The notes beneath the pieces were generated by a model, which was not told where the DNA came from, searched no databases, and was given only the letters and a program-made list of their open reading frames with translations. Made by a program: the position numbers and the translations under genes. Shown here one piece after another: positions 18,109 through 26,862 of a stretch of DNA of 64,000 nucleotides; position 1 is the stretch's first letter; each line of letters begins with the position of its first letter. Origin of the DNA: Microbacterium sp. Clip185 (GTDB taxonomy: Bacteria > Actinomycetota > Actinomycetes > Actinomycetales > Microbacteriaceae); the NCBI RefSeq assembly GCF_028743715.1, contig NZ_CP117996.1, forward strand, positions 620,001 through 684,000, written 5' to 3'.

Positions 18109-19244
18109 CGTGCGGCTTCCCGGTTCTCGATGGCGACGATCTCGTCACGCAGCCGTCGCGCGAAGTGCTCTTCTGTGAACAGCGTGCTGTGCGCGCGGAT
18201 CGCGGCCTCGTCCCACGCCACCTGTCGGCTCGCTTCGACTCCTCGGGCCACGGCCTGGGGCGTGGGCGCGTCGAAGTACACCCCGGTCTCACCTTCGCGG
18301 ATGGTGTCAAGGAACCCTCCCCACCGCAGCACGACGGAAGGCTTGCCATGGACGGCGCCCTCGATGGGCGTCAACCCGAAGTCCTCGTAGCTGGCCGACA
18401 CCACCGCGGTGCAGTGCGCGTAGAGCCACTGCATCTGCCCGTCGGTGAGGTTCTTCAGCATCACGCAGTTCGGCCCGGCCAGGGCGGCGAGATTCTTCTC
18501 CTCCGGGCCCGACCCGACCACGACCAGCGGGAGGTCCAACTGTGTGAACGCGCCGATCACCGCGTCGACGTTCTTGTAGGGCAGGAGGCGCGACACGCAG
18601 AAGTAGAAGCCGTCCAGGAACCCGCCGGGCAACTCGACCGCCTCCTGCGGCACGGTGAGATCGACGGAGTGCGGCGCCGGGAGGACCTCCGATTCGATCC
18701 CGTAGGTCGCCTTGATCCGCTCCTGCACCACCGTGGAGATGGCGAAGTACTTCGTCGCGGTGGCCGCTTTGCGGCGGTCCCAGCGTCGGAGGAGAGGCGA
18801 GAGGATCTTCAGCACCGCGCTCTTGGGAGTGAGCTTGTTCGTGCCGAGATACGCGTCCTGCTGGTACAGCCAGCGCGCGGGCGAGTAGCAGTAGACGATC
18901 TTGGACCCCGCCGTGCGGAAGCCGTGTGCCCAGCCGCTGGTGCTGACGATGGTGTGACGCGCCGGCACCCGCATCCGATTCGAGGCCCAGGCGAGGAACG
19001 GCAGAGCGAGCCGGTGCGAACGTCGAAGAGGGGCCACGCGGTTCAGCGGCGAGGTGAACACCCGCGTGTCCGCGAACTCGGGATAAGTGTCCTGCGGCTC
19101 GTACAGAGTCGTGTAAATGGGTGCATCCGGGAAGGCGCGATGGATAGCCAGAACGACCTTCTCCGCGCCGCCGCGCTGGGTGAGGTAGTCGTGCGCGATC
19201 GCGACGTCGCTGATACCGCTCGGAGGCGTTCGATCGTTGGCCAC
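18105..19244 (-). CDS. GT4 family glycosyltransferase
   Basis: A 379-residue GT-B enzyme starting at GTG with AGGGAG upstream. Recognisable blocks are AIAHDYLTQRGGAEKVVLAI at the N-terminus, IVYCYSPARWLYQQDAYLG in the middle, FYFCVSRLLPYKNVDAVIGAF, and VSASYEDFGLTPIEGAVHGKPSV (E-x7-E). The close family often transfers mannose-type sugars, which would suit the GDP-mannose enzymes upstream, but that is inference. An open reading frame extends upstream of the GTG but its sequence there is the reverse of the next gene, so I exclude it. Confidence 0.9.
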   Translation of the reverse strand: MANDRTPPSGISDVAIAHDYLTQRGGAEKVVLAIHRAFPDAPIYTTLYEPQDTYPEFADTRVFTSPLNRVAPLRRSHRLALPFLAWASNRMRVPARHTIVSTSGWAHGFRTAGSKIVYCYSPARWLYQQDAYLGTNKLTPKSAVLKILSPLLRRWDRRKAATATKYFAISTVVQERIKATYGIESEVLPAPHSVDLTVPQEAVELPGGFLDGFYFCVSRLLPYKNVDAVIGAFTQLDLPLVVVGSGPEEKNLAALAGPNCVMLKNLTDGQMQWLYAHCTAVVSASYEDFGLTPIEGAVHGKPSVVLRWGGFLDTIREGETGVYFDAPTPQAVARGVEASRQVAWDEAAIRAHSTLFTEEHFARRLRDEIVAIENREAAR

Positions 19245-19266
19245 GTGTGCTCCCTTGTCCCTCGCG

Positions 19267-20184
19267 TCAGGCGCGCGATTGCGCGATGTAGTCGGCGATG
19301 GAGGTGGTGTAGTCGATGGTGGGGGTCCAGCCGAACTCGGTGCGGAGGCGGTTGGCGTCGCCGGTGATGCGCGGGGGATCGTTGGGGCGCAGGCGGCTTT
19401 CGTCGACGACGAGTCGCGGGGCGGGGCGTTCGAGTGCGGTCGCGATGGCGTGGAGGATCTCGTGGCCGGTGTGGGAGGTGCCGGTGGCGACGTTGTAGAG
19501 GTCGTGCTGGTGGGTGGGCGCGAGGGCAAGGGTCAAGTAGGCGCGGGCGACGTCGCGGACGTCGGTGTAGTCACGAGCCGCGTCGAGGTTGCCGACGGGC
19601 AGTGCGGCGCCCGACGGGAGGGCCTGCAGCGAGGCGGTGAGGTCGGGGATGAGGAATCCGGGGCCTTGGCCGGGGCCGATGTGGTTGAAGGGGCGGGCGA
19701 TGAGGGTGTCGAGGCCGCGGGTGCCGTAGTAGCGGGCTTGGGTTTCGACGAGGAGCTTCGCGACGGCGTAGGGGGAGTTGGGGGTCGTGGGGTCGGTCTC
19801 GGAGACGGTCTCGTCGGGTGCGGGGGTGGCGTAGACCGAGCCGGAGGAGACGACCACGACGCGGGGACGGTGCGAGTGGGTCAGCAGGGTCTCGCACATG
19901 CGGGTGGTGATCGTGCTGTTGACGGTGAGGTAGCGCTGCGGGTCGGCGAAGGAGGGGCCGACCGCGGCCAGGCCCGCGAGGTGCACGATCGCGTCGGCGC
20001 CCTCGGGGACGGGCCAGTCGGTCTGCAGGTCGGCGCTGACGTACTCGTCGGCGTGCGGCGCGAGGCGCGGGCCGGGGGCGGTCTCCCGCCCCACGGCCCA
20101 CACGGTGTGCCCGTCGGCGTGGGCGATGGCGGCGAGGTGGCTTCCGACGAAACCGTTCGCGCCGGTGATGACGAGGGTGCTCAC
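19267..20184 (-). CDS. rmd: GDP-6-deoxy-D-mannose reductase-like epimerase/dehydratase
   Basis: A 305-residue extended short-chain dehydrogenase: ITGANGFVGSHLAAIA nucleotide motif, SSGSVY serine, and catalytic Tyr-Lys in SPYAVAKLL. Its GTG overlaps the stop of the GDP-mannose dehydratase gene (GTGA, 20181-20184), so the pair should act in sequence: GDP-mannose to the 4-keto-6-deoxy intermediate, then reduction to GDP-D-rhamnose. A GDP-fucose synthase-type product is the alternative, but the protein lacks the length and ends of that enzyme. Confidence 0.85.
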   Translation of the reverse strand: MSTLVITGANGFVGSHLAAIAHADGHTVWAVGRETAPGPRLAPHADEYVSADLQTDWPVPEGADAIVHLAGLAAVGPSFADPQRYLTVNSTITTRMCETLLTHSHRPRVVVVSSGSVYATPAPDETVSETDPTTPNSPYAVAKLLVETQARYYGTRGLDTLIARPFNHIGPGQGPGFLIPDLTASLQALPSGAALPVGNLDAARDYTDVRDVARAYLTLALAPTHQHDLYNVATGTSHTGHEILHAIATALERPAPRLVVDESRLRPNDPPRITGDANRLRTEFGWTPTIDYTTSIADYIAQSRA

Positions 20185-21185
20185 GCGATGGCGGCCTTGC
20201 GGGCCTGGTCGGCGAGGTCGTGTTCGACCATCAGCTTCACGAGGCCGGGGAAGTCGACTTTCCGCTTCCACCCGAGGACCTGTTCGGCCTTGGTCGGGTC
20301 GCCGAGCAGGATGTCGACTTCTGCGGGGCGCATGAACGCGGGGTTCTGCACGACGTACGGCTTCCAGTCGTCGATGCCGATCTCAGCGAACGCGAGGGTG
20401 AGGAACTCCTCGATCGAGTGGGTCTCACCGGTGGCGAGGACGAAGTCGTCGGGCTCGGTGTGCTGCAGCATCCGCCACATGCCCTCCACGAAATCGCCCG
20501 CGTAGCCCCAGTCGCGCTTGGGCCACAGGTCCCCGAGCTCGATGTTCGGCTGCAGACCCAGCTTGATGCGCGCGACGGCGTGGGTGATCTTGCGGGTCAC
20601 GAACTCCACCCCGCGACGTTCACCCTCGTGGTTGAACAGGATCCCGCACGCGACGAACATGTCGTAGCTCTCGCGGTAGTTCTTCGCGATCCAATGCCCG
20701 TACAGCTTCGCGACCCCGTAGGGGCTGCGGGGGTGGAACAGGGAGTTCTCGTTGTAGCCGGCGCCGGGACGGTTGTAGTCCAACCCGCCGAACATCTCCG
20801 ACGTCGACGCCTGATACACCCGCGTGTGCTGCGCGCGGCCCGTGATCCGCACCGCCTCCAGCACGTTCAACACGCCCTTCGCGGTCACATCCGCCGTCAA
20901 CGTCGGGTTCTTGAACGAATACCCCACGTGACTGATCGCGGCGAGGTTGTACAGCTCGTGCGGATCCGACACCTCCACCGCACGCACCAACGAGGTCGGG
21001 TCGATCAGGTCCCCCTCTATCAACGTCACGAACGGGAACTCCGCCACCACCTGCTCACGCCGAGGATTGTTCTGGCCCCGGATCAGCCCGAACACCTCAT
21101 ATCCCTTCTCGTGCAGCAGAGCAGCCAGATGGCCGCCATCCTGCCCCGTGATGCCAGTGATCAGCGCGCGCTTCGCGTCGGCCAT
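20181..21185 (-). CDS. gmd: GDP-mannose 4,6-dehydratase
   Basis: A 334-residue enzyme that converts GDP-mannose to GDP-4-keto-6-deoxymannose. The NADP motif is ALITGITGQDGGHLA; TSEMFG supplies the catalytic Thr/Glu, and the Tyr-Lys pair is in SPYGVAKLYGHW. ARIKLGLQPNIELGDLWPKRDWG and the GVEFVTRKIT segment are typical of Gmd. It starts the coupled gmd-rmd pair, 49 bp after the initiating transferase gene. Confidence 0.95.
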   Translation of the reverse strand: MADAKRALITGITGQDGGHLAALLHEKGYEVFGLIRGQNNPRREQVVAEFPFVTLIEGDLIDPTSLVRAVEVSDPHELYNLAAISHVGYSFKNPTLTADVTAKGVLNVLEAVRITGRAQHTRVYQASTSEMFGGLDYNRPGAGYNENSLFHPRSPYGVAKLYGHWIAKNYRESYDMFVACGILFNHEGERRGVEFVTRKITHAVARIKLGLQPNIELGDLWPKRDWGYAGDFVEGMWRMLQHTEPDDFVLATGETHSIEEFLTLAFAEIGIDDWKPYVVQNPAFMRPAEVDILLGDPTKAEQVLGWKRKVDFPGLVKLMVEHDLADQARKAAIA

Positions 21186-21234
21186 GTGTGCTCCTTCGGG
21201 TCGGGGTAGAACAGATGAACGGTGGTATGCAAGA

Positions 21235-22881
21235 TCAGTGCGCCGTCTCGCCCGGCGCGAGCGCAGCTTTCGCAGTCTTGCCCATGATCAGAAGGTCGCC
21301 GAGCAGTGACCAGTTCTCGACGTAGGAGAGGTCGAGACGCACGGTCTCTTCCCACGAGAGGCTGGAGCGGCCGCTCACCTGCCAGAGGCCGGTGATGCCG
21401 GGCTTCACGAGGAAGCGGCGGTGCACGTGGGTGGTGTACTGCTCGACCTCGTTCGGCAGCGGCGGGCGCGGGCCGACGAGTGACATCGAGCCGCCGATCA
21501 CGTTGAACAGCTGCGGCAGCTCGTCGAGGCTGAACTTGCGCATGATGCGTCCGATCGGCGTGACGCGCGGGTCGTTCTTCATCTTGAACAGCACTTCATT
21601 GCCCGAATCGATGCCCTCTTCGCGTCGCTGGCGCTGCAGGTTCTCGAGCAGCTCCTCGGCGTTGGTGACCATCGAACGGAACTTGAGCATCGTGAACTCG
21701 CGACCCCCGCGTCCGATGCGCGTCTGGCGGAAGAGCACGGGGCCCTCCGACGACAGCCGGATGCTCATGGCGAGGAAGGCGAGAACAGGGCTGAGCAGGA
21801 TCACGCCGATCGTGCTGGCGAGGATGTCGACCGTGCGCTTCAGGAAGAGTTGCCCCTTGCTGAAGCGCGGCGTCTCGACGTGGATCAGGGGGAGTCCGGC
21901 GACGGGGCGGGTGTGCAGGCGCGGGCCTGCGATATCGACGATGCTCGGCGCGAGCACCAGGTGCTGGCGGCCGGCTTGCAGCCCCCAGGAGATCTCTTTG
22001 ACTTTCGTGGGCGGGAGTTCGTCGGTGCTCGTGACCGCGACCGTGTCGGCGCCGGCTCGCTCCATGGCGCGGTCGACCGCATTCACGCTACCCATCATCG
22101 GGATGTCGGTTCCCGGCACGACTCCGCCGACCTTGCCAGTAGGTGTACACGCGCCCACCACCTTGTAGCCGGCGCTGGGTGTGCGGGCGAGCTCGCGAGC
22201 GATGTTCGCGACGGAGTCGACCGAGCCGACCAGTAGCACCCGGGCCGCGTACTCGCCGACCGACCGCTGCGCGATGAGCCACTGTCGCCACAGCCAGCGA
22301 ACGATGAGGAGCACGAGGATGCCGAACGGCAGGCTGATGAGCAGGAATCCGCGCGCCAGGTCGATCTGAAAGAGGAACGCCACGATCGCGACGGCGCCGA
22401 ACAAGCGCAGACTCGAATCCGCCACGCGCACGTACTCCGACGAGCCCGTGCCGAACACGCGCGGGCTGCGAGAGTCGCTCCACGAGAGCGCCCCCATCCA
22501 CGCGATGACGAGGATGGCGGAGAACACCCAGTAAGAGAGGTCCGTCCAGCGGGAGTCGTGTGCCAGGACGACCTGGGCATTGCCGAGTCCGAACCACGCG
22601 ATCTGGGTGCCGTAGACCACCCAGACGACGGCGAGCAGGTCGCTGATCCACAGGCGGCGCTGATAGCCACGGCGCCAGTTCGTCGGCATCCGGTCGGCCG
22701 TCTGGACGGGACCGGTCGTGAGGGACTGGCGGGCCGCATCCGAGATCACGGTCTGCGGCGAGGTCGCCGGAGTCTTGGGCTGCAGAAAATGGTCGGGAAG
22801 AGACGGTGACGCGTTCTTCGCTTTCAGCGACTCCGTCGTCGCATCGACCTCAAAATCGGTCGACACACTCTCCCCCTTCAT
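21235..22881 (-). CDS. Undecaprenyl-phosphate sugar phosphotransferase (WbaP/WcaJ type)
   Basis: A 548-residue polyprenyl phosphoglycosyltransferase that starts the repeat unit by moving a sugar-1-phosphate onto undecaprenyl phosphate. A disordered N-terminus (~75 residues) leads into four or five helices, a Rossmann-like domain (VLLVGSVDSVANIAREL), a further helix, and the C-terminal catalytic domain KRTVDILAS...GPVLFRQTRIGRGGREFTMLKFRSM...DELPQLFNVIGGSMSLVGPRP. Start ATG 22881 chosen because codon bias breaks off upstream; ATG 22959 would add 26 AT-rich codons. Likely first gene of the sugar operon. Confidence 0.92.
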   Translation of the reverse strand: MKGESVSTDFEVDATTESLKAKNASPSLPDHFLQPKTPATSPQTVISDAARQSLTTGPVQTADRMPTNWRRGYQRRLWISDLLAVVWVVYGTQIAWFGLGNAQVVLAHDSRWTDLSYWVFSAILVIAWMGALSWSDSRSPRVFGTGSSEYVRVADSSLRLFGAVAIVAFLFQIDLARGFLLISLPFGILVLLIVRWLWRQWLIAQRSVGEYAARVLLVGSVDSVANIARELARTPSAGYKVVGACTPTGKVGGVVPGTDIPMMGSVNAVDRAMERAGADTVAVTSTDELPPTKVKEISWGLQAGRQHLVLAPSIVDIAGPRLHTRPVAGLPLIHVETPRFSKGQLFLKRTVDILASTIGVILLSPVLAFLAMSIRLSSEGPVLFRQTRIGRGGREFTMLKFRSMVTNAEELLENLQRQRREEGIDSGNEVLFKMKNDPRVTPIGRIMRKFSLDELPQLFNVIGGSMSLVGPRPPLPNEVEQYTTHVHRRFLVKPGITGLWQVSGRSSLSWEETVRLDLSYVENWSLLGDLLIMGKTAKAALAPGETAH

Positions 22882-22995
22882 CAGTCGTGCCTTGCTGACG
22901 GGCCGCACGTTATCAGGTGAATGTGACGGTGATGTGTCGGGTGATTCATCTGGATTCATGGGGCGCGTCTCTGCGTGCGATGTTACGGTGACCGG

Positions 22996-23018
22996 TTCGT
23001 TGGACACAGTCCACCGAA
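22996..23018. promoter_or_regulatory. Imperfect dyad upstream of the sugar operon
   Basis: TTCGTTGGAC and GTCCACCGAA face each other across 3 bases, 115 bp upstream of the initiating transferase gene. This is a plausible operator in the leader of the polysaccharide operon; no known regulator is assigned. Confidence 0.35.
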
Positions 23019-23108
23019 TGGGGGACAAGCACATACTGTCCTGATCCGGGGCGGATTGGGGACGTGTTGCTTTCTGGTGCGGGGTGAGTAGTTCTGCGTG
23101 GTGGGGTG

Positions 23109-23141
23109 CGTTTCGTCTCGCTGCGCTCGCTCAACGACCGG
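23109..23141. repeat. Extragenic repeat, family B, copy 1
   Basis: Begins CGTTTCGTCTCGCTGCGCTC and ends GCTCAACGACCGG; it has an internal GAGC/GCTC-type self-pairing. The stop codon of the TetR gene (23131-23133 on the minus strand) lies inside it, so the last codons, Gly-Arg-stop, are encoded by the repeat. Related copies occur at 25.8, 30.7 and 31.8 kb. Confidence 0.8.
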
Positions 23142-23772
23142 CGGGCGGGAGGGCGGCGGAGAGGTGGGTGAGCTGGGTGGAGACCCACGCCGCGTACTGC
23201 TCGTCCGACCAGCCGCGCGCGTGCGTGAAGTGGAGGTACGTCGCCGGCCCCGTCAGGTGTCCCAGCACATCCGCCGCGACGTCGACCGAGGACTCGGGGA
23301 TGCGGCCGCGAGAGGCGAACCAGCCCGCGCTCAGGCGCATGTCGCGCTGGCGGCGCTCCTCGAGCTCGAGGTAGGCCGCGCGCGCCGCCGCATCCGCATC
23401 CGCCGCCGCCATCATCGCCTGCACGATCGCCGCCGACCGCCGGTTCGCCTCGGTGAGGAACGCGACATAGCGCTCGAGCGCGGTCTCGAACTCCGGCTCG
23501 GCCATGATCTCGGCGATCAGCGGACGCTCGGTGAGCGAATGCGTGCCCTCGTCGCCGGCGAACGACGTCTCGAACGCCGCGATGAGCAGCGCGTGCTTCG
23601 GGCCGTGCAACTGCACCGTCTGCGCCGAGACGCCCGCCTCCGCGGCGATCGCCTTCATCGACGTCGCCGCGTAGCCGTCACGGATGAACAGCCGCGCCGC
23701 CGCCGCCACGATTCCGGCCCGCGTCGCCGCAGCCTCGGCCTCGCGGCGAGGGGAGTGGTACGCGCGGGGCAT
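23131..23772 (-). CDS. TetR family transcriptional regulator
   Basis: A 213-residue regulator. The N-terminal helix-turn-helix domain reads AGIVAAAARLFIRDGYAATSMKAIAAEAGVSAQTVQLHGPKHALLIAAF, where the recognition helix keeps the TetR pattern but has QLHGPKH in place of the usual YxxFxxK. The ligand-binding C-terminal half is diverged. Its start lies 2 bp after the stop of the membrane protein gene upstream, so the two are one transcript. The last residues (AGR) and stop come from a family B repeat, suggesting the original C-terminus was altered. Confidence 0.9.
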   Translation of the reverse strand: MPRAYHSPRREAEAAATRAGIVAAAARLFIRDGYAATSMKAIAAEAGVSAQTVQLHGPKHALLIAAFETSFAGDEGTHSLTERPLIAEIMAEPEFETALERYVAFLTEANRRSAAIVQAMMAAADADAAARAAYLELEERRQRDMRLSAGWFASRGRIPESSVDVAADVLGHLTGPATYLHFTHARGWSDEQYAAWVSTQLTHLSAALPPAGR

Positions 23773-23774
23773 CC

Positions 23775-24428
23775 TCAGACCGTACCGCCGCTCGCGGCTG
23801 GACGCGCCGCGAGGAACACTCCGCCGACGACGATCTGCGCCACGCACGACGACAGGAGCGCGATCGTCACCGTCGCCACGTCAGTGCTCCCCGACGCGAT
23901 CCCGCCCGCCACCGCCACGACCACGGCCAGCGCCAGCAGCGCCCACCGCGCCGCGCCCGTCGCGATCCCCGCGCGCACGGCACCCACGGCGCCGACGATG
24001 AGGAGCACGAGCTGCACGATCCCGAGGGTGAGCGGCAGCCATCCGCGTGAGGCGTCCGCGCCGCCCGGCGTGCCGTAGGTCATCACGTAATAGACGAGCT
24101 GGTTCGCGAAGAACACGGCTCCGAAGCCGAGCAGTGCGAAGGTGCCCCGCACGCGGCTCCCCGTGATCCCGTTCGCCGCCATCGTGCCCAGCCCGAGCGG
24201 CAGCATCGCCGCGGCGAGAATCGCTGCGCTCGCCAGGAACAGCACGGCGAACAGCGGCAGGGTCGGGCCGGTCGGCTCGGTGCGGAGCGCGACCTCCAGG
24301 ACGGTCGCCGCGGCGAGCAGTGCGCCGCCGACGGCGATCAGACCACCGCCCCACCGCGACCACACCCTTGCGTCCGTCTCGGCGAAGGCGGGATGCTTCG
24401 TGGTCGCTGACGTCGTTACTGTGCTCAT
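23775..24428 (-). CDS. Six-helix membrane protein, unknown function
   Basis: A 217-residue protein with about six hydrophobic helices after a short polar N-terminus (MSTVTTS...). GAGGACCGATC provides a ribosome site for the ATG at 24428; the open frame extends upstream without one. It is co-transcribed with the TetR gene and divergent from a UGT-type glycosyltransferase, so it may be a target of that regulator. Family not recognised. Confidence 0.8.
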   Translation of the reverse strand: MSTVTTSATTKHPAFAETDARVWSRWGGGLIAVGGALLAAATVLEVALRTEPTGPTLPLFAVLFLASAAILAAAMLPLGLGTMAANGITGSRVRGTFALLGFGAVFFANQLVYYVMTYGTPGGADASRGWLPLTLGIVQLVLLIVGAVGAVRAGIATGAARWALLALAVVVAVAGGIASGSTDVATVTIALLSSCVAQIVVGGVFLAARPAASGGTV

Positions 24429-24470
24429 GATCGGTCCTCCGCGGATCTGTTGGTGTGCCTCAATATCCAT

Positions 24471-24483
24471 TAGTGTGGCGAAC
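24471..24483 (+). promoter_or_regulatory. Candidate -10 box for a leaderless glycosyltransferase gene
   Basis: TAGTGT at 24471-24476 ends 7 nt before ATG 24484, with TTGGTG about 16 nt further upstream as a -35. The 55-bp divergent spacer also serves the membrane protein-TetR genes, so a TetR operator is likely here, though no clear palindrome was found. Confidence 0.45.
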
Positions 24484-25767
24484 ATGTCAATTACGAATCG
24501 GTCGGCGCTGCTCTGTGCGATGCCCGCCGTGGGCCACGTCGACCCGATGCTCGTCGTCGGACGGGAGCTGTTGCGACGGGGCTGGCGCGTGCGGATGCTG
24601 ACCGGATCGCGCTACGCGGATCGGGTGCGTGCTGCCGGCGTCGACTTCGTCGCCCTCCCCGCCGAAGCGGACACGCTCGACTCCGTCGGGGCCGCCGGGC
24701 GCAACCGCGGCATCGCGACGATCAATGCCGGTGTGGAGGAGGCCTTCGTGCGCCCGGCCCTCCCCGCCGCGCACAAACTCGACGCGCTCCTCGCGGACGA
24801 TCCGGTCGACGTCGTGTTCCACGACATGACCTTCCTCGGTGTGCAGGGGCTGCTCGCGCGCCCCGCATCCGACCGGCCGCTCGTGGTCATGTGCGGCGTC
24901 GGCCCCGCGGGTTTCTCCAGCCGCGACTGCCCGCCCTACGGACTCGGGATCGTCCCCGCGCGCTGGCGTGCCGGCGGGCGGATGCGGGATGCGGTACTCA
25001 ACCGCTCGGCGCGCTGGGTGCTGTCGGGTGCCCACAGCGCACTCGACGACCTGCTCGCCCGGCTCGACGCCCCGGCGCTCGACGGCGCCTTCTTCATGGA
25101 CGTACTCGCCCGGAGCGACCTGCTCGCCCAATTCACCGTCGCCGAGTTCGAGTACCCGCGCAGCGACGCCCCCGCCCACCTCCGCTTCTACGGCCCGATG
25201 GCAGCGCCCGCCGCGTCCAGCGGTTCGGCCGGCGAACTCATCGACCGGCTCGACCCGGACCTTCCCGTCGTGCACGTGACCCAGGGCACCGTCGCGAACA
25301 CCGACTTCTCCGAGCTCATCGGCCCCTCACTGCGCGCGCTGGCGGACCGGCGGGTGCAGGTCGTGATCACCGCCGGCGGGCGAGCCGCATCCGATCTTCC
25401 GCCGCTGCCGCGCAACGCGTTCGCGGCGGACTACCTGCCCTACGACCGCCTGCTGCCGCGCACGAACGTCTTCGTCACGAACGGCGGATACGGGGGCCTC
25501 CACCAAGCCATGCGCTACGGCGTGCCGATCGTCGTGGCCGGCGACAGCGAGGACAAGGTCGAGACCTCGGCGCGGGTGCAGTTCTCCGGCGCCGGCCTCA
25601 GCCTGCGGACGGGTCGGCCCTCGCCGTCGCAGATCGCCCGCGCCGTCGACCGTGTGCTGGCGGATCCGCGGTTCGCCGCCGCATCCCGCCGGATCGGAGA
25701 GCGGATCGCGATGGCGGGCGGCGCGCCGGCGCTCGTCGACGACGTGGAGGCGATGCTCTGGGGGTGA
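24484..25767 (+). CDS. GT1 (UGT/MGT-like) glycosyltransferase
   Basis: A 427-residue GT-B inverting enzyme. The N-terminus LLCAMPAVGHVDPMLVVGRELLRRG is the acceptor domain glycine/His site (His18 probable base). The C-terminal nucleotide site reads VHVTQGTVANTDFSEL and NVFVTNGGYGGLHQAMRYGVPIVVAGDSEDK, the UGT signature. Relatives glycosylate macrolides, polyketides or glycolipids, sometimes as self-resistance. Divergent from a TetR gene, which fits a xenobiotic-induced modifying enzyme, but the substrate is unknown. Confidence 0.92.
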   Translation: MSITNRSALLCAMPAVGHVDPMLVVGRELLRRGWRVRMLTGSRYADRVRAAGVDFVALPAEADTLDSVGAAGRNRGIATINAGVEEAFVRPALPAAHKLDALLADDPVDVVFHDMTFLGVQGLLARPASDRPLVVMCGVGPAGFSSRDCPPYGLGIVPARWRAGGRMRDAVLNRSARWVLSGAHSALDDLLARLDAPALDGAFFMDVLARSDLLAQFTVAEFEYPRSDAPAHLRFYGPMAAPAASSGSAGELIDRLDPDLPVVHVTQGTVANTDFSELIGPSLRALADRRVQVVITAGGRAASDLPPLPRNAFAADYLPYDRLLPRTNVFVTNGGYGGLHQAMRYGVPIVVAGDSEDKVETSARVQFSGAGLSLRTGRPSPSQIARAVDRVLADPRFAAASRRIGERIAMAGGAPALVDDVEAMLWG

Positions 25768-25771
25768 CGGA

Positions 25772-25829
25772 CGTTTCGTCTCGCTGCGCTCGCGCAACGA
25801 CCGGGGCAGTGCGGTCGCTCAACGACCGG
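25772..25829. repeat. Extragenic repeat, family B, copy 2 plus a half copy
   Basis: A full copy at 25772-25804 (CGCGCAACGACCGG end variant) is followed by a second GCTCAACGACCGG end at 25817-25829. The stop codon of the lipase-like gene (25819-25821, minus strand) lies in the half copy. It fills the space between two convergent genes and may serve as a terminator. Confidence 0.8.
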
Positions 25830-26862
25830 CGAGGGCGAGTCGTTGCGCGATCCAGGCGGCCGCGCGGGAGGGGGCGAACCGAGCGTGCATCGTGCCGGAG
25901 TGGTGCGTCGGCCACCAGCGCCAGGTGAGATCGACGCCTGCCCGTCGGTAGTCGCGCAGGAGCGCGCCGGTCAGCGGAGCGGGCGCCACCTCGTCGAAGG
26001 TCGCCGCATCCACCCGCACCGGAGCGCGAAATCCACGCAACGCAGCGACCTCGTTCTGGCGGAACGACGCGAGCAGCCGCGCGCGGAGCTCTCCTCCCGT
26101 GCTGCCGAGAAGCGCCGCCGGCGCGATACCGCCCCACGAGGAGCGGTGCGAGAGCTCGGTGAGTGAAAGGGCGGCCAGGCTCGGCCACACGGCCCGGGCA
26201 CGCGGACTCAACCCGTCGCTCGCGCACAGGCCCGCAAGCTCGGCGTCGACGGCAGCCGCGCCGCGCACCATGAGCCCGATCAACGCGGAGAGGACGCCAC
26301 TGCCGGGCGCTGTGATCGGCACTCGCAGCGCGGCGCCGACGCTGAGATCCATCCGCGTGACCGGTGCGAAGGCGGACGTGCCGACCAGCAGGGAATGTTC
26401 GTCCGGCTCGGGTGAGACCGACGCCCACAGCGCGCCGACGGCACCTTCCGAATGTCCGGCGGCGAGCCACGTGTCACCGAGGGAAGCCGCGAAGTCGGCG
26501 CGGGCGCGCACCATCGCGATCATGGACTCGGCCAAGGACGGCCCGATCAGATACGGGTGGATGCCGGGGCCGCCGATTCCCTCGTAGTCCGGGCGAAGAA
26601 CCGCGATCCCCTGTGCGAGCAACGCATCGCACAGGACATCCCCCTGCGACATCCGGCGCCACTCCGGATGCGTGGGATCCGCCGTACTCGGCGCGGAACG
26701 GGGGCCGCCACCGGTCGTCATATGGCCGTAGACGACAATCGGGAAGCCGGTCGCCGGAGCCGACCGATACGGAACGTGCACGAGCCCCGCCTGCTCGTGC
26801 ACAGCCCCGTCGACGCCGATGGCGGGAAACACGACTCGGCGGGTCGTACCGTGGTGAATCAC
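25819..26862 (-). CDS. Alpha/beta hydrolase, secretory-lipase-like
   Basis: A 347-residue hydrolase. The nucleophile elbow is AAGHSEGAVGALWAS (GHSEG), preceded by the oxyanion region YGHMTTGGG and the VLRPDYEGIGGPG strand-loop seen in LIP-type lipases. The His is likely within WWPTHHSGTMHARF near the C-terminus. No signal peptide is evident, so it should be cytoplasmic. Its ATG overlaps the stop of the M28 peptidase (ATGA), indicating a shared operon. The C-terminal AGR-stop is encoded by the family B repeat. Confidence 0.85.
   Translation of the reverse strand: MIHHGTTRRVVFPAIGVDGAVHEQAGLVHVPYRSAPATGFPIVVYGHMTTGGGPRSAPSTADPTHPEWRRMSQGDVLCDALLAQGIAVLRPDYEGIGGPGIHPYLIGPSLAESMIAMVRARADFAASLGDTWLAAGHSEGAVGALWASVSPEPDEHSLLVGTSAFAPVTRMDLSVGAALRVPITAPGSGVLSALIGLMVRGAAAVDAELAGLCASDGLSPRARAVWPSLAALSLTELSHRSSWGGIAPAALLGSTGGELRARLLASFRQNEVAALRGFRAPVRVDAATFDEVAPAPLTGALLRDYRRAGVDLTWRWWPTHHSGTMHARFAPSRAAAWIAQRLALAGR

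Noticed and set aside
18165..19367. Long plus-strand frames opposite the glycosyltransferase genes
   Set aside because: Antisense of coupled genes with strong domain matches; composition typical of shadows.
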